A DNA stretch of 64,000 bases. Origin: Pseudeuparius sepicola. Its lineage: Eukaryota; Arthropoda; Insecta; Coleoptera; Anthribidae. Position numbers and translations under genes: made by a program. The stretch is taken from the NCBI GenBank assembly GCA_963920635.1, contig OY987299.1, forward strand, positions 15,985,401-16,049,400, given 5' to 3'. This document shows, piece after piece, positions 12,987 to 24,860 of this stretch; the stretch's first letter is position 1, and each line of letters begins with the position of its first letter. The notes beneath the pieces were generated by a model. That model saw only the letters and a list, made by a program, of their open reading frames with translations. It ran no database searches and was not told where the DNA came from.

Positions 12987-14484
12987 CAGGGTGTCCCGAA
13001 ATTAGCCTGCCATAATTTACCAGCGTGTTCTACGACCTAAAAAAACCAAAAAAGTTCCTATAAACGTGGCCTTAAAAATGCCCCCTAATGGGGCTATAGC
13101 CCCCGAAAGGGACAGTTTCACAAACGGTTTTTTGTAAATATTTCCAGAACGAACAAAGATAAAATTCTGAAATTTGGTATGTGAGGCACCGGTGAGATTT
13201 GACATTTACCGATGTAGCGATAGTTAAACATTCTTAATCATAGGCGTCCCAAATGGGGGGGGGTTCAGGAGTTAAAATTACCCCAAAATTTTTTTGTATA
13301 CTTTTTTCTAGATTTCTTGCGAAATTATGAAAGCTGAAGGTATTCTACGAAGAAAAGGTGCTCTCGTTGAACTTCGATAGCATGCATCGTTTTCAAGTAA
13401 ACTCGTTTTGAAAATGTTTTGCAGAGTGCCATGAAAATGCCTATTAGAAATTAGCCTGCCATAATTTACCACCACCTTTTTTTGGTACAAAAAAATGAAT
13501 AAGTTGCTATAAACATGGCCTCAAAAAAAGTCCCCTAAGGGGGCTATAGCCCCCGAAATGGACACTTTAGCAAACGGTTTTTTCTAAATATTTCCAGAAC
13601 GAACAACGATAAAGTTATATGAAATTTGGTGTGTGATATACCTGTGAGATTTGACGTTTACCGAGGTAGAGATAGTTTGACATTCTTCATCATAGGCGTC
13701 CCAAATAAAGGGAGTCAAGGGGTTAAAAATATCCAAAAAAAATTTTGTGCGGTTTTTTCATGATTTATTCTCCCAGGTATGTTACATACCAAATTTCAGA
13801 ATTTTATCTTTGCTCGTTCTGGAAATATTTAGAAAAAACCGTTTGCCAAAGTGTCCATTTCGGGAGCTATAGCCCTCCAAGGGGGAATTTTTGAGGCCAT
13901 GTTTATAGGAACTTTTTCATTTTTTTGGGTCGCAGAACACGCTGGTAAAATATCGCAGGCTAATTTCTAATACCATTGAGTAAACCCCTATTTATTCCTT
14001 TACTCAATGCTAATACGCATTTTCATGGCCCTCTGCAAAAAAATTTCAATACGATTTTACTTGAAAACGGTGCACGCTATCAAAGTTCAACAAGAGCACC
14101 ATTTTTTTCGTAGAATACCCTGAAATTTTATAATATAGCAATAAATTTGGGGAAAAAGCACCCACAAAAAAATTAGGGCATTTTTAACCCCTTAACCCCC
14201 CCCCCCCATTTAGGACGCCTATGATTAATCATTCTTAAGAATGTCTAACTATCGCTACATTGGCAAATATAAAATCTCACAGGTACATCACATACCAAAT
14301 TTCAGAATTTTATCTTTGTTCGTTCTGGAAATATTTACAAAAAACCGTTTGTGAAACTGCCCCTTTCGGGGGCTATAGCCCCATTAGGGGGCATTTCTGA
14401 GGCCATGTGTATAGGAACTTTTTTCATTTTTTAGGTCGGAGAATACGCTGGTAAACTATAGCAGGCTAATTTCGGGACACCCTG
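12987..14484. mobile_element. Foldback element (1,498 bp) with TA duplication
   Basis: Ends read CAGGGTGTCCCGAAATTAGC at the left and its reverse complement at the right, flanked by TA on both sides (12985-12986 and 14485-14486). The sibling repeat copy near 27825-27835 has an unbroken ACAATATAAC equivalent, confirming insertion at one TA. Nested inverted repeats occur inside: the 'ATTAGCCTGCCATAATTTACC' block appears again near 13446 and in reverse near 13950-13970. No coding capacity. Insertion at TA fits a Tc1/mariner-like or similar TA-specific mechanism. Confidence 0.85.
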
Positions 14485-14906
14485 TATAACTCCAATAAAT
14501 CACATATAGCGAAATTGAACATTTATTTACGGCGCATGTAGGTCAACTGTCATTTGTCATTTCAAAATACTTCCGTTACCAATTTTTGTTTAATTTCAAA
14601 AAATTTAACAAGACTTAGTATCCACTTACAAAATTTAACAAAAATCAGCCAGTTAATAATTTTGCTCTCAAAGACAGCATCAAATTTCTTTAAAATGTGA
14701 TTTCCGGCGAAACAATATGTTTAATTTCGGAACAAACTGTTAATACTTGATTTTTAAGGTAATTATAAATAATAAATAGGCAGTTAATATTTTTGCCCAA
14801 CAAAATATTACGCAAAATGTCATTTTTATATCATTCGGATACTTGCGCAAACGTAATCTGTTTAATTTATCAATCTCAACTTTATATACCTTACTTACTA
14901 ATAAAT

Positions 14907-15673
14907 CACGGGCGTAGCCAGGATTTAGTTTTGGGGGGGGGGGGTTTAGTTTGAGAAGTAAATAAAACAACAAAAATATACTTATATGAAATTTAATATC
15001 TATATATCCATCCGAAAAACTACGACATATATTTATAAAGTTCTTAACTTTAAATGAAATGGATAAATTAATTTCGTTTCTCTGCGCTAAATCTAAAACC
15101 ATTAAAGAAGAAATCTTCGGCTTTTTCTTTTAAATATATCTACTACTTCATCTGCATGAATTTCTGTTCCATAGTGAATAAGTCTGTTTTCACTTGTAGT
15201 GTTTCGTAAATAGTTTTTCAGTCTCCTTAGGCTCGAGAAAGACCTCTCTGGGGTAGCAGTGGATACAGGATGGTAGCCAAGATTTGTAGTAATGTGTAAA
15301 TATTAGGATAAAGGTTTTTATCGCACATATCTAGGCATTCCAAACTAGATTTCGGGGTAGGCAGTCTTCTTATCAGCGTGCAAGGTAGCTGAAGCTTTGA
15401 TAGCTAAATCCAAATTTGTTTCTTTATTAGAAACCCCTTGACCTTGACTACACCATTTTTTCCAGTAGTCCATACCTTTAGGTTTACCACCCTTCCTTTT
15501 TTTCCCCTCCATTTTTCGACAGTAATAATGATTCACGTCTCTATCCTTAACAAGGATAGATAATATTAGGTAATATTATCTATCCTTAACAAGGATAGAT
15601 AATATTAGGTAATATTTTGCTTATTTCGGGGGGGGTTTGAACCCCCGAAACACCCCCCTTGGCTACGCCCGTG
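14907..15673. mobile_element. hAT-like MITE (767 bp), TSD TAATAAAT
   Basis: A perfect 14-bp TIR, CACGGGCGTAGCCA, sits at both ends, with the 8-bp duplication TAATAAAT at 14899-14906 and 15674-15681. The sibling copy near 27420-27430 has a single uninterrupted site. G/C runs follow both TIRs. Inside lies a 39-bp tandem duplication (15541-15614). No transposase frame is present. Confidence 0.85.
15541..15614 (+). repeat. Two-copy tandem repeat with internal palindrome
   Basis: Two adjacent copies of about 39 bp, each containing the inverted repeat TATCCTTAACAAGGATA followed by GATAATATTAGGTAATATT. It lies inside the MITE at 14907-15673. Confidence 0.8.
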
Positions 15674-15870
15674 TAATAAATGCAGCTTAAAATTCGCAGT
15701 TAATATTTATGCCGTCTTTATTACAACAAGAAAATGTATTTTTCTAAAAAACGCCCACACGCGTATATTTATTTTGCATAAAAAACATTTCTGGCGTTCA
15801 TTTATTAATTTATTACCAATATTTTGTGATTTATTTATAAAAATGCGGTTATGAATTTTGTCTAGGTTTC

Positions 15871-16290
15871 CGCAATCCGGCTTTCCGTCTCGAAGTCACC
15901 CATGCAACGCAACGTTGCCACATCAAAACCCTGCCTCGCGAGGCGACGACTTTGCGGGAAGCCCACCGTCGCGGGATTTAGGCGTCGCGGAGAGTCGGCC
16001 GCGGCGGCGGCGGCGGCCGAACAAGGCGACCTCCTCGTCGCCGGCCGCCGGCCGGGTTCAGTCTCGTCCTGTGAACGGTTGGACCCCGTCGTTTCGCGGT
16101 CCGTGGCCGGTGGCACGTGGTGGTCGGCGTTTGGAACCCGCGAGATGTTGGTGCAGGCGCGTCCGCCGCCGGCTGGCATCCTCGACTCCCCCACGTTGGC
16201 GAGGGTGGAACGGGCGATACTGAGGCACGGGGACGACGGCGGCGATCGGCGCGTGCAGGGCCTGCTGCGGGCCGGCTACACTCAGGTGGG
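15871..16290 (+). other. GC-rich exon-like island 1
   Basis: A sharply GC- and CpG-rich stretch in A+T-rich surroundings. A frame opening at 15902 stays open through a possible splice donor, CAG|GTGGGTG near 16285, and continues for a few codons beyond it. It includes a (GCG)n alanine tract and the string ATGTTGGTGCAGGCG. A related GC-rich stretch occurs in the same orientation at 21885-22112 with the same ATGTTGGTGCAGG and the same CAG|GTGGGTG. Both look like diverged copies of a 5' exon or CpG-island fragment carried by repeats. Frames are open on both strands because of base composition, so coding is unproven. Confidence 0.35.
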
Positions 16291-16777
16291 TGCGAAAAAA
16301 CGTCGTTCGGAATATTGTGGTATGTCCACGGTATAATAGAATGAATGAGAGCGAGAAGTTTTTTATTGTGCACTTACGGGAAAAAACGCACAGTCGATAA
16401 GAAAGTCTTGTTTCTTTTTAAAATGAGAGGGTGCCGTAGGGGAAAAATAACATTTCATGTACGGGTTGTCCAGAAAAAAGAAATAAAAATGTCATAAGAA
16501 GACAAAACTACCTAGGTACCTTATTTTTAATCTTTCGAAAAAGTGTCACTATAAAGAGTTGTTCCGAATTAAAAGTTACGACGGAATTAGAGTGAATAAT
16601 ACGAAAAACTTTTTTATTGTACATATTGACATAAATTTTTATTTATTTTACATATTTACAAAATATGTTACAAAATAAAGAAAATATTAAAGAAATAAAT
16701 TTATCAGAAAAAAACACACTTGATAACAAGTTTTGCTATTATATTTAAAAATAAGATTAAAAATAAAGGTAGTTTAT
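16291..16777. other. A+T-rich spacer
   Basis: No gene or structured element recognised. Confidence 0.4.
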
Positions 16778-17243
16778 TATGAGGCGCCATTTCGGACTAA
16801 ATTATTATTTTTGAATATATAAATTTCTCGGGCTAATATATTTTTTTAATATGATATTTATAGAAATTTGCGTGAATAATCTTTTTGTAGTCAAATTTAT
16901 ATATTACGCATCGCCCAAAAGTATATATTACAGTAAACGCAAAAAATATATCAAAACACGATATATTAATTTGGTGCGCCAATATATAATAATTTAGGGT
17001 ACCACCGGTCGTCACCAGAGGTCGCGCCGCGCATCCCTAAAGTGCACCGGCAACGCTGCAGCAGAAAGCGCAGAAGCCCGAAGTCGAGAAGTGATTATGA
17101 TTAACGACGTACTGGATGTTCTTTTTCTGTGTCAGGTTTGGGATTTGATGTTTTGTGTATAACCTCACAATCATCTTACATATTAAATAATAAATGATGT
17201 TTAGTGGCATATCAGGTAAAAGATATCAATTGAAAAAAATGCA

Positions 17244-17313
17244 CTCCAGCCGGGACTTGAACCCGGGACTCCTACTGTGGCCGTAGGCACTTTAACCAAC
17301 TAAGCTACCGGAG
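17244..17313 (-). tRNA. tRNA-like sequence (SINE head or pseudo-tRNA), copy 1
   Basis: On the minus strand it carries a consensus A box (TAGCTTAGTTGG) and B box (GGTTCAAGTCC), a 5-bp anticodon stem CCTAC/GTAGG with a 7-nt loop GGCCACA, and a T stem CCGGG/CCCGG. The acceptor stem is weak (CTCCGG/CTGGAG with one G-U pair), and position 33 of the loop is G, not U, so a functional tRNA is unlikely. It belongs to a repeated unit with conserved flanks ending ATTCCAATTGATAT. This points to a tRNA-derived repeat, not a tRNA gene. Confidence 0.5.
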
Positions 17314-17714
17314 ATAAGGGTTCCATCGGCTAGGTGTTATTTATTCCAATTGATATATAGTTAGTAGCGGTGAGATGTAGAAGACTTCGGCGTCTTCTAC
17401 AGCTACTAGAAGGGGTTAGGGGGTGTAGGGAAACCATTCATTATTGTTGGTTATGTAAACTTCCTATTTGTTCTTCCACCCACAATATTCGACATATAGC
17501 GACTTATTGCAAGTATCGAACGTGGAAATTCTAACCTACAATGTCAAAGCCAGAATATGAAACACAGAAAGATTTTTAGTACCTGTAATAATTATAAATA
17601 ATAAATGATGTTTAGTGGCATATCAGGTAAAGGATATCAATTGAAAAAAATGCACTCTAGCCGGGACTTGAACCTCAATTGGAATAAATAACACCTAGCC
17701 GATGGAACCCTTAT

Positions 17715-17784
17715 CTCCGGTAGCTTAGTTGGTTAAAGTACCTACGGCCACAGTAGGAGTCCCGGGTTCAAGTCCCGGCTGGAG
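17715..17784 (+). tRNA. tRNA-like sequence, copy 2
   Basis: Plus-strand copy of the same tRNA-like unit. It differs from the others by an A in AAAGTACC, and has the same A and B boxes and GGCCACA loop. Just upstream, at 17649-17676, is the B-box half of another minus-strand copy that breaks off, so the array turns over here. Confidence 0.5.
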
Positions 17785-18125
17785 TGCATTTTTTTCAATT
17801 GATATCCTTTACCTGATATGCCACTAAACATCATTTATTATTTATAATTATTACAGGTACTAAAAATCTTTCTGTGTTTCATATTCTGGCTTTGACATTG
17901 TAGGTTAGAATTTCCACGTTCGATACTTGCAATAAGTCGCTATATGTCGAATATTGTGGGTGGAAGAACAAATAGGAAGTTTACATAACCAACAATAATG
18001 AATGGTTTCCCTACACCCCCTAACCCCTTCTAGTAGCTGTAGAAGACGCCGAAGTCTTCTACATCTCACCGCTACTAACTATATATCAATTGGAATAAAT
18101 AACACCTAGCCGATGGAACCCTTAT

Positions 18126-18195
18126 CTCCGGTAGCTTAGTTGGTTAAAGTGCCTACGGCCACAGTAGGAGTCCCGGGTTCAAGTCCCGGCTGGAG
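18126..18195 (+). tRNA. tRNA-like sequence, copy 3
   Basis: Plus-strand copy identical in the boxes and loop to the first. It is followed by the same CATTTTTTTCAATTGATATCC flank seen after copy 2. Confidence 0.5.
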
Positions 18196-19327
18196 TGCAT
18201 TTTTTTCAATTGATATCCTTTACCTGATATGCCACTAAACATCATTTATTATTTATAATTATTACAGGTACTAAAAATCTTTCTATCTTACATATTAGTT
18301 TCCCGCCCGCATGATCGTTTTCGTTTCGCCTTCGTTTTGTTGTAGGAAGTGGCTATTTATACGTCCGACGTATATAAAAGTCGGTATACGTCTTGCACTC
18401 TCATTGGTGGATTGAGTCACGTGACTTCTTTGGACGTACATTTAACTCCGTACACGTTCGAAGCCGAAGTAAACATTTGATACGTTCTACGTCGGAAATG
18501 CATTTTTCTCAAGCATCTTTGCAATAAGGAGCGTATTCCCTCCTTTTTGGGGGATAAGCGCTGCCGTATGAAAAAAGAAGGGGACATTCGCATCATATTG
18601 TGGCAGTCGGCAGCGATGCGCGCTGCCGTTTGAAAAAAGAAGTGGTAATCTTTTCCAATGGTGTAACGTCGGGCGAAAATAGGGGATAGGAACCTATCTA
18701 GCCAAAATTTCAAGAAAATCGGGAGTGGGTTTTACACAGGGACCCTTTTTATTTTAGAGTCCCTGGTTTTACACCATTCTGCGCTTTCTGCTGTGGCGTT
18801 ACCGGTGCACTTTAGGGATGCGGGGCGCGACCTCTGGTGACGACCGGTGGTACCCTAAATTATTATATATTGGCGCACCAAATTAATATATCGTGTTTTG
18901 ATATATTTTTTGCGTTTACTGTAATATATATTTTTGGGCGATGCGTAATATATAAATTTGACTAAAAAAAGATTATTCACGCAAATTTCTATAAATATCA
19001 TATAAAAAAATATATTTGGACTTCGGGCTTCTGCATTTTCTACTGCAGCGTTGCCGGTGCACTTTAGGAATGCGCGGCGCGACCTCTGGTGACGACCAGT
19101 GGTACCCTAAATTATTATATATTGGCGCACCAAATTAATATATCGTGTTTTGATATATTTTTTTGCGTTTACTGTAATATATACTTTTGGGCGATGCGTA
19201 ATATATAAATTTGACTAAAAAAAGATTATTCACGCAAATTTCTATAAATATCATATTAAAAAAATATATTAGCCCGAGAAATTTATATATTCAAAAATAA
19301 TAATTTAGTCCGAAATGGCGCCTCATA

Positions 19328-20399
19328 GTTTATACTCTTATGACATTTTCATATTTAGTCAGAAATAATCTATAGTAACATTCCAATTTAAAAATTGTTT
19401 TTTGCAATATACCTATTTATATTTACTTCGTACATACATTTTTAAAATTCCGTTTTAACCACCTCTAATTTTTAGAACACATTCATACGTCCAGTCGTTG
19501 ACTGAATTCAGTCAACGGTTCAGTTTACCATTTAGATAATATAGCCTTATCCTGTACCCCGCACCTGACCCTAATTCTAATCCTCACCGAAACTATATAG
19601 GTCTGTGTCTTCACCCTTTACAAAATAATTGGTGATAATATCTACCAGTGCTTAAAAATTATCTGATTAATTTTAAAGAACGAGTTGCATTTTTCGGAAG
19701 AATATTTCAGGGATTCAAAAACATCGAATCTCTACAAACTGACAAGGCAAATTAATTCTGACAATATCTGGTTGCTCTGATCGCTGACGACGTGGTAGGT
19801 ATATTCATATTCGATTTTGTGTACGTATTCGATTATCAATACAGTACATGTTCCATTGTGGCAATAATGTACGAGTGTAATATTCATGGAAATATTTTTT
19901 CATATTTTCGATTTTTCAAAAAGTTTTAATTTGATTTTAAAGGTCAATAATATATAGACCAATCCAAATAGTTATTTATACGACGCGTCATTGGTTATTT
20001 CTGTAAATATTTATAATCGATCTGACAAAAACATTTTGAGGAATTTTAAGATTTGGTGAAACACGCACATGTTGCGTTTTAGAAAAAAAAATTGAAATAA
20101 AACTTACTGTAGTAATTAATCAATTAGGTCTCTATAGGTATCTACATCTATTTTTAGATAAAAATAAGATCCAAAAACTATAATTATTTACAATTTTATG
20201 ACGATTCCGAATAAGATTTCAGGTATTTTAGATTGGGATCATCAAAAGATATTGCAACAAATGATTCCGAAAAAGTTGCGGTCCTATTTTATCAGGGAAT
20301 GTTATAGTAATGAGTACTTAAAAAAGGCGCCTATAAAAAAAGGTAAAAAAGGCAGTCAAAATTTGAAAAAGGGAAAAATATAAGCAAAAAAGGTGATTT
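19328..20399. other. A+T-rich intergenic DNA
   Basis: No gene is seen. The most structured item is a perfect 20-bp palindrome, GTTGACTGAATTCAGTCAAC, at 19497-19516. Confidence 0.4.
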
Positions 20400-20960
20400 T
20401 AATATTTTTTTTGTACAATTAACAATTACAATTATTACAAAGTATTACAAAGTATTCTTTCCCAGAGTACTTTCGCCAGGAGCTTGTGTTTTTTACTCCA
20501 TTTTTCGATGAACATTTTAAAACTAGAATTACCTACTTAATTTACCGAGAGGAATATTCGATTCAACCAAAAACCGACTCAAATCTGATTTAAATTCTTC
20601 GTGTTTGCTTTTTCTTGAATTTACTGAAAGTGGCTGCCTATGCTTAACTGGGACATGTTATTTGAAGTTCTTCTTGCACAATTTCTTTGTTGAAGTGGAT
20701 AAATATCCACTTGATCTACAAAATACTTTTTGTTGTCTGAAATCTAAGAAAGGAAATGAAAATAAATAAAAGTATTGGATAAAGTTTAAAAAATACCTTA
20801 TTGCTTTGCCACAGGGTTTGCAAAAAACACCATCACCATCGAGGGAAAGCTCAGGGTAAGGATGTATCCATGCACAAATTTTAGAAGGCATTTCAAACTG
20901 ATATCGATATCTTACACTTTTATCTGACGGCGTAAAATGATGACTACAACTGGGTGCCAA
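20400..20960 (-). pseudogene. Decayed hAT-type / CGGBP1-like transposase fragment
   Basis: On the minus strand an ATG at 20891 opens an exon encoding a BED/CGGBP1-like zinc-binding start (GDGVFCKPCGKAI), ending at a donor AAG|GTATTT near 20797. An acceptor TTTCTTAG at 20744 leads to a second exon that includes the family-typical NNMSQLSIGSHF. Further downstream, in shifted frames, are pieces resembling the 'FKSDL...ESNIPLGKL' and 'PGESTL' blocks of these transposase-derived proteins. The two exons do not join in frame and stops interrupt the remainder, so the gene is dead. Family assignment is from remembered motif order and is moderate. Confidence 0.5.
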
Positions 20961-21884
20961 AGACGAATGAAATAAAACAAATATACATTATTTTAGGCCT
21001 CTTCCCCTTTTGCCACACTTGCAATAATGTGAGATCTACCTACCTGCCCCTAATGTTCCATTCCTTAACAAGGATTGTAAATAAAGTTTATTTACAACCA
21101 TGTATGTAATGTTGACATTTCTGACTTTTTAGAAGTTTGAAAGTGTTAATTTTTTTACTAGGCGCTTCATCTCTCGACAGTAATGAAACACTTCGCACCT
21201 CGGTGTGTAATATACTACTAGATAGTAGAAGTAAAATTTTACGACATTCGAATTTACCTACCTACACTTAAATTTACAAAACATGTCTTGAAATTTAATA
21301 ATATAGGGCAGTTTTTTTCCATAAAAGGCAGACAATGGATGGAATAGGCAAAAATGGCAGAAAATGGATCAAAAATGAAAAAATGGCAAAAAAGACAATT
21401 TGTCTAGAATTCGGGCTTTCTTAATGAGAATACAGGGAGTAACAAAAAATTTTCGGTTCTTATATTTGACTTTCGGTTTAATCGGAAGCATTACTTAGCC
21501 ACTTTTTCGAGTCACCCTGAATATTTATTCGGTACCCATTTAAGCAATATACTGATGTTGTCTTAAAAACGATCATGATCTTGGAATAAGAAACATTAAC
21601 AACGGCAATAATTATGCTATTTGACATATAGTTAAGTTAGTAATTAGTACATTAGTGTAGTTTTAAAAACGATGGGAAGAGTAAAGTGTTGGACTTGTGG
21701 CATAGGAAACGTAACCTCTGGTTATCATATATTATTATGATGCAGGCTTAAGTGTCAAATTTGTTGTTTTCGTTTCGAGTAGGCATTTTTTATGTTGGCC
21801 GATTACAACGCAGCCATAAGGTTGGTATATGTTTATTATTTGTCTGAGGTGACCGACCACCTTATTATCCGATATGCGAGTTGG
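20961..21884. other. Intergenic, no gene recognised
   Basis: A+T-rich; no domain or element boundary found. Confidence 0.4.
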
Positions 21885-22112
21885 AGGTACGATTTGGGCT
21901 CACGATTTCGCGACCTCCTCGGGAGCGCCCGCCCGCCGCCCCCGCCTCCGCCGGCGCGGTTCAGTCTCGCCCGGTGCGTCGCGGTGCGGGCGTCGGCTGT
22001 CCGCGACGCGCGTTCGTCGTCACGCGGTGCGCTGCGTAAGCGCCAACCCGAAGGATGTTGGTGCAGGCGGCCGACCTCGGCTCCGGGTGCGCGCAGGTGG
22101 GTGACGCGGGGG
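21885..22112 (+). other. GC-rich exon-like island 2 (interrupted)
   Basis: A GC-rich stretch related to 15871-16290. It shares CGACCTCCTCG, GGTTCAGTCTCG, ATGTTGGTGCAGGCG and the donor-like CAG|GTGGGTG. It continues after the hAT-like insertion at 27177-27212. It may be a diverged copy of a first exon; there is no protein family I recognise. Confidence 0.35.
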
Positions 22113-22472
22113 CAGGGTTGCCATTGGGTCACTAAAAGTCACTTTTTTAATCAGTGGTCACTAAAAAGTCACTTTTTTAAAGAAATGTCCGAGGGGGTAA
22201 CCACTCTGCGAAATACGGGTACATTTTCGGCCGCAATCCCGGAAATCACCGCCGCAATCAGCGAAATCCCCCCGCAATCTGCGAAATCATACCGCAATCT
22301 GCGAAATCATGCCGCAATCTGCGAAATCCTCCCGCAATCCGCGAAATCAACTGCGAAATCGCCGCAATCCGCGAAATCCTCTGTGAAATCCCGAGGCATC
22401 GGAGACATTCGGTCCGGTTCGGCTCGCGCTCGGGCACACGAGCACGACACGACATTCCTAGGAAAAAATATA

Positions 22473-23527
22473 CAGGGAGTTCCATTCTGCAGGCTATCAA
22501 AGTTGTGCAAAATTTTCAATTTTCTTGAAATCGGCATTAAAATGTCCCAAAATCGTCATTAAAAGCACAGAAATCGTACAATAATGTAGCCCATTATTGT
22601 ACGATTTTTTCAATAAGTAGGCCTTGGCGAGATGTAAACATCAAACGTCAGACGCGGAGAAATCGCCCGTCAAAAGTGACCAAATATTCAAGACCCGGCC
22701 GATGAAGGCTCATTTAACTTTTCGTACACATTGCGAAATTGTTTCCTATAGAAGCGCAATCCTTCAGTATACATATTTTAGTAAATTTGAAAATCAATAG
22801 ATTTGTTGTGTAGGCTGCACAAGAAGCAGCAGTTTGGTTTTTCTGTCATAAGGTGCCGTACATCATTATACTTGTTCTAGGTAGAGCGATCGGCAAAGTC
22901 AAGCAACGCCGCGCGTAGTCGGTTCGTGGACGGGTGATCCCTTATTATTATTTTCTTGCCTAATAAAACATTTTTTTTTCCGATTTCAAGAAAAATATAA
23001 TATGTACCTCGGCACTGAAGTTCTTTTTATGACTCATGTGGTTTATTTGCCTCGGCCAGAGGCCTCAGCAACTAAACTCCACTTGAGTCATAAAAAGTTG
23101 AACTTCAGTGCCTTGGTACATAAATAACTATTAAATTATTGGACCTTTCTCAACAAAGTCACTGTATAAGATGATACATTTTCTGTGCTTTTCCTGTTGT
23201 GGCACACCAGCCAACCTTAACTGATATGGACTTAACTGACTGGCAGCCTTCTGTATTTTTTAGATTTAGTTCATTTATAGTGTGTGGAGCGGTTTTGATA
23301 TATTCGATTTTTGACCCGTATAAAGTTCCAAAAATTCAGTAATTTGAGATGGCACGGATAAAAACACTTTGTATATTTTGCAATGGACCTTTGCACACCA
23401 ACAGCTTGAGTGGTCCTATTGATTATTCAACTGTTTTGAGAGCATTCCATGGCACAGTTGACTCTGCAGATGCCTTTAAAATTCCTATTTTGCTCAACTT
23501 TGACACCCTGCAGAATAGAACTCCCTG
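22473..23527. mobile_element. TA-flanked inverted-repeat element (1,055 bp)
   Basis: Ends read CAGGGAGTTCCATTCTGCAG, with the inverted counterpart at 23507-23527 differing at one position, flanked by TA (22471-22472 and 23528-23529). It contains the uninterrupted second copy of the 7855-9510 repeat at about 22575-23130. No coding capacity. Confidence 0.65.
22575..23130 (-). repeat. Dispersed repeat, copy 2 (uninterrupted)
   Basis: Inverted copy of 7855-7947 plus 9043-9510. It lacks the hAT-like insertion and so documents the empty site. Confidence 0.75.
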
Positions 23528-23795
23528 TATATTTTTTGTTCAAATTTGGTATATGGGGTTTTGCCGTGTTCTGATTGACGATGTGGGGTCAGATTTTAAA
23601 TAAAAAAATCGCTAAATGGTTTTTGTGAAAATCGGAGGTATAAAAAAATCGCAGACTGCCCTGGATTTGCATTTTGAAAATGCCAGGAAGGTCATAAGAA
23701 GCGGTTTTTGAAGGACTTTGAAACAAAAAAAGTTTAGGCTATTACTTATCTCCAAAAATGAAGATTTTACGGATTTGTACAGTTTTAAAGTTGGA

Positions 23796-24860
23796 CACCC
23801 TGTATATATATATATATACGATTTCTCGTGTTTTTTGACTAAAAACTGCTAATAGTTAAAGTAGTTCAAAATTAAATTTCCTATAAAATAGCTCCTAGAG
23901 GATTTTCCCGGCGTTCTCCCATAAAAGCAGAAAAACCGCATATACAGGGTGATTCTATGCGTGAACTATGCGGCACCCTTTCAGGGGCGTAAGTTACTCA
24001 TTAAAATAAGACGAAAAGTTCATATCAACTTGGGCCCAAAAACGCTTCGTTACGAAGATACAGGGTGATTAAGCTTTCAAAATATTATTATTATTATTTT
24101 GTGCCTTAGCGCCTTTCTAGTATCAAAAATTACCTACTCCTACTTCAATTCCATTTGAAAATCATTTCGTTTACTTAAAATAATAGTTACTTCAAAGTAA
24201 AGTAAAGAGTCCAAAAAATATGAGAAATAGGAAAAACTCCAATTTTCCGAGAAAGGGAGATAGATATGAAAAAAATGAAAGATACATTTTTTGTTCCATA
24301 TTGTATTGTTTATTCGACAAGATAATAAATTTTTGTATTGTACAGGGCAGTACTGATTACCCAACCTCCGCCACTGGTTACTTTGGAGACCTGATATTAA
24401 CATGTGTTATGTCACCCTATGGGGGTATTATTGTGTACCAAGTTTGGTTTAAATATTCTTATTGATTTGGAAGATGTAAACAAAAATCAATATATTTTTT
24501 TGAAAGCTTAATCACCCTGTATCTTCGTAACTAAGCGTTTTTGGACCCATGTTGATATGGACTTTTCGTCTTATTTTAACGAGTAAATTACGCCCCTGAA
24601 AGGGTGCCGCATAGTTTTGAATCACCCTGTATATTTATATGCATTTTTAATTATGCATACGGGTTTTCCGCTTTTACGGAAAAACGCTTGGGAAAATCGA
24701 AATTTTTGATAGGAGCAATTTTATAGGAAATTTAATTTTGAACTACTTTTATTTGAAACTTTTTTTTTTCGAAAAGATGCATCTTTGAGATATTGGCAGT
24801 TTTTGGTCGAAAAACGCGAAAAATCATATATTATTATATCCTTATGTCTGTATCTCAAAA
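23796..24860. mobile_element. Foldback element, about 1.06 kb
   Basis: The two arms (about 23800-24110 and 24490-24850) are inverted copies. Matching blocks include CCGCATATACAGGGTGATTC, with its counterpart ending CACCCTGTATATTTATATGC, and the ATGCGGCACCCTTTCAGGGG block. No coding capacity. Edges are approximate. Confidence 0.65.

Larger units (their letters stand above)
12363..15870 (+). repeat. About 1.1-kb repeat, copy 1, split by two later insertions
   Basis: 12363-12986, 14485-14906 and 15674-15870 together form an inverted copy of the uninterrupted element at 27213-28326. The repeat is marked by recurring 'AAATATTAACTG' blocks and starts AGGCCAGGGAAA. Here it is interrupted by a foldback at 12987-14484 and a hAT-like MITE at 14907-15673. 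The inner end is truncated near 15870, where similarity to the other copy stops. Confidence 0.75.
17185..18285. repeat. Palindromic tandem array carrying the tRNA-like units
   Basis: The segment at 17185-17683 reads as the reverse complement of the segment at about 17690-18200, and part of the unit is repeated once more at 18196-18285. Repeated blocks include GATGTTTAGTGGCATATCAG and the TAGAAGACTTCGGCGTCTTC hairpin near 17379. Confidence 0.75.
16778..19327. mobile_element. Inverted-repeat element with duplicated right arm, about 2.5 kb
   Basis: The left arm (about 16778-17090) and right arm (about 19020-19327) are inverted copies ending TATGAGGCGCCATTTCGG and its reverse complement. The right arm is present about 1.3 times: a second, partial arm lies at about 18780-19015. 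Between the arms lies an array of tRNA-like sequences in inverted orientation (17185-18285). No transposase is visible. Confidence 0.7.

Noticed and set aside
15858..16373. Several overlapping frames of 75-144 aa on both strands
   Set aside because: The GC-rich composition leaves all frames open; only the exon-like interpretation on + is kept, at low confidence.
17244..18195. Functional tRNA genes
   Set aside because: Weak acceptor stem, non-U at loop position 33, and presence in repeated, inverted units argue for tRNA-derived repeats.
21792..22562. 256-aa + strand frame across the GC-rich island
   Set aside because: It reads across two element boundaries (22113 and 22189) and repeat arrays, so it is a composite chance frame.
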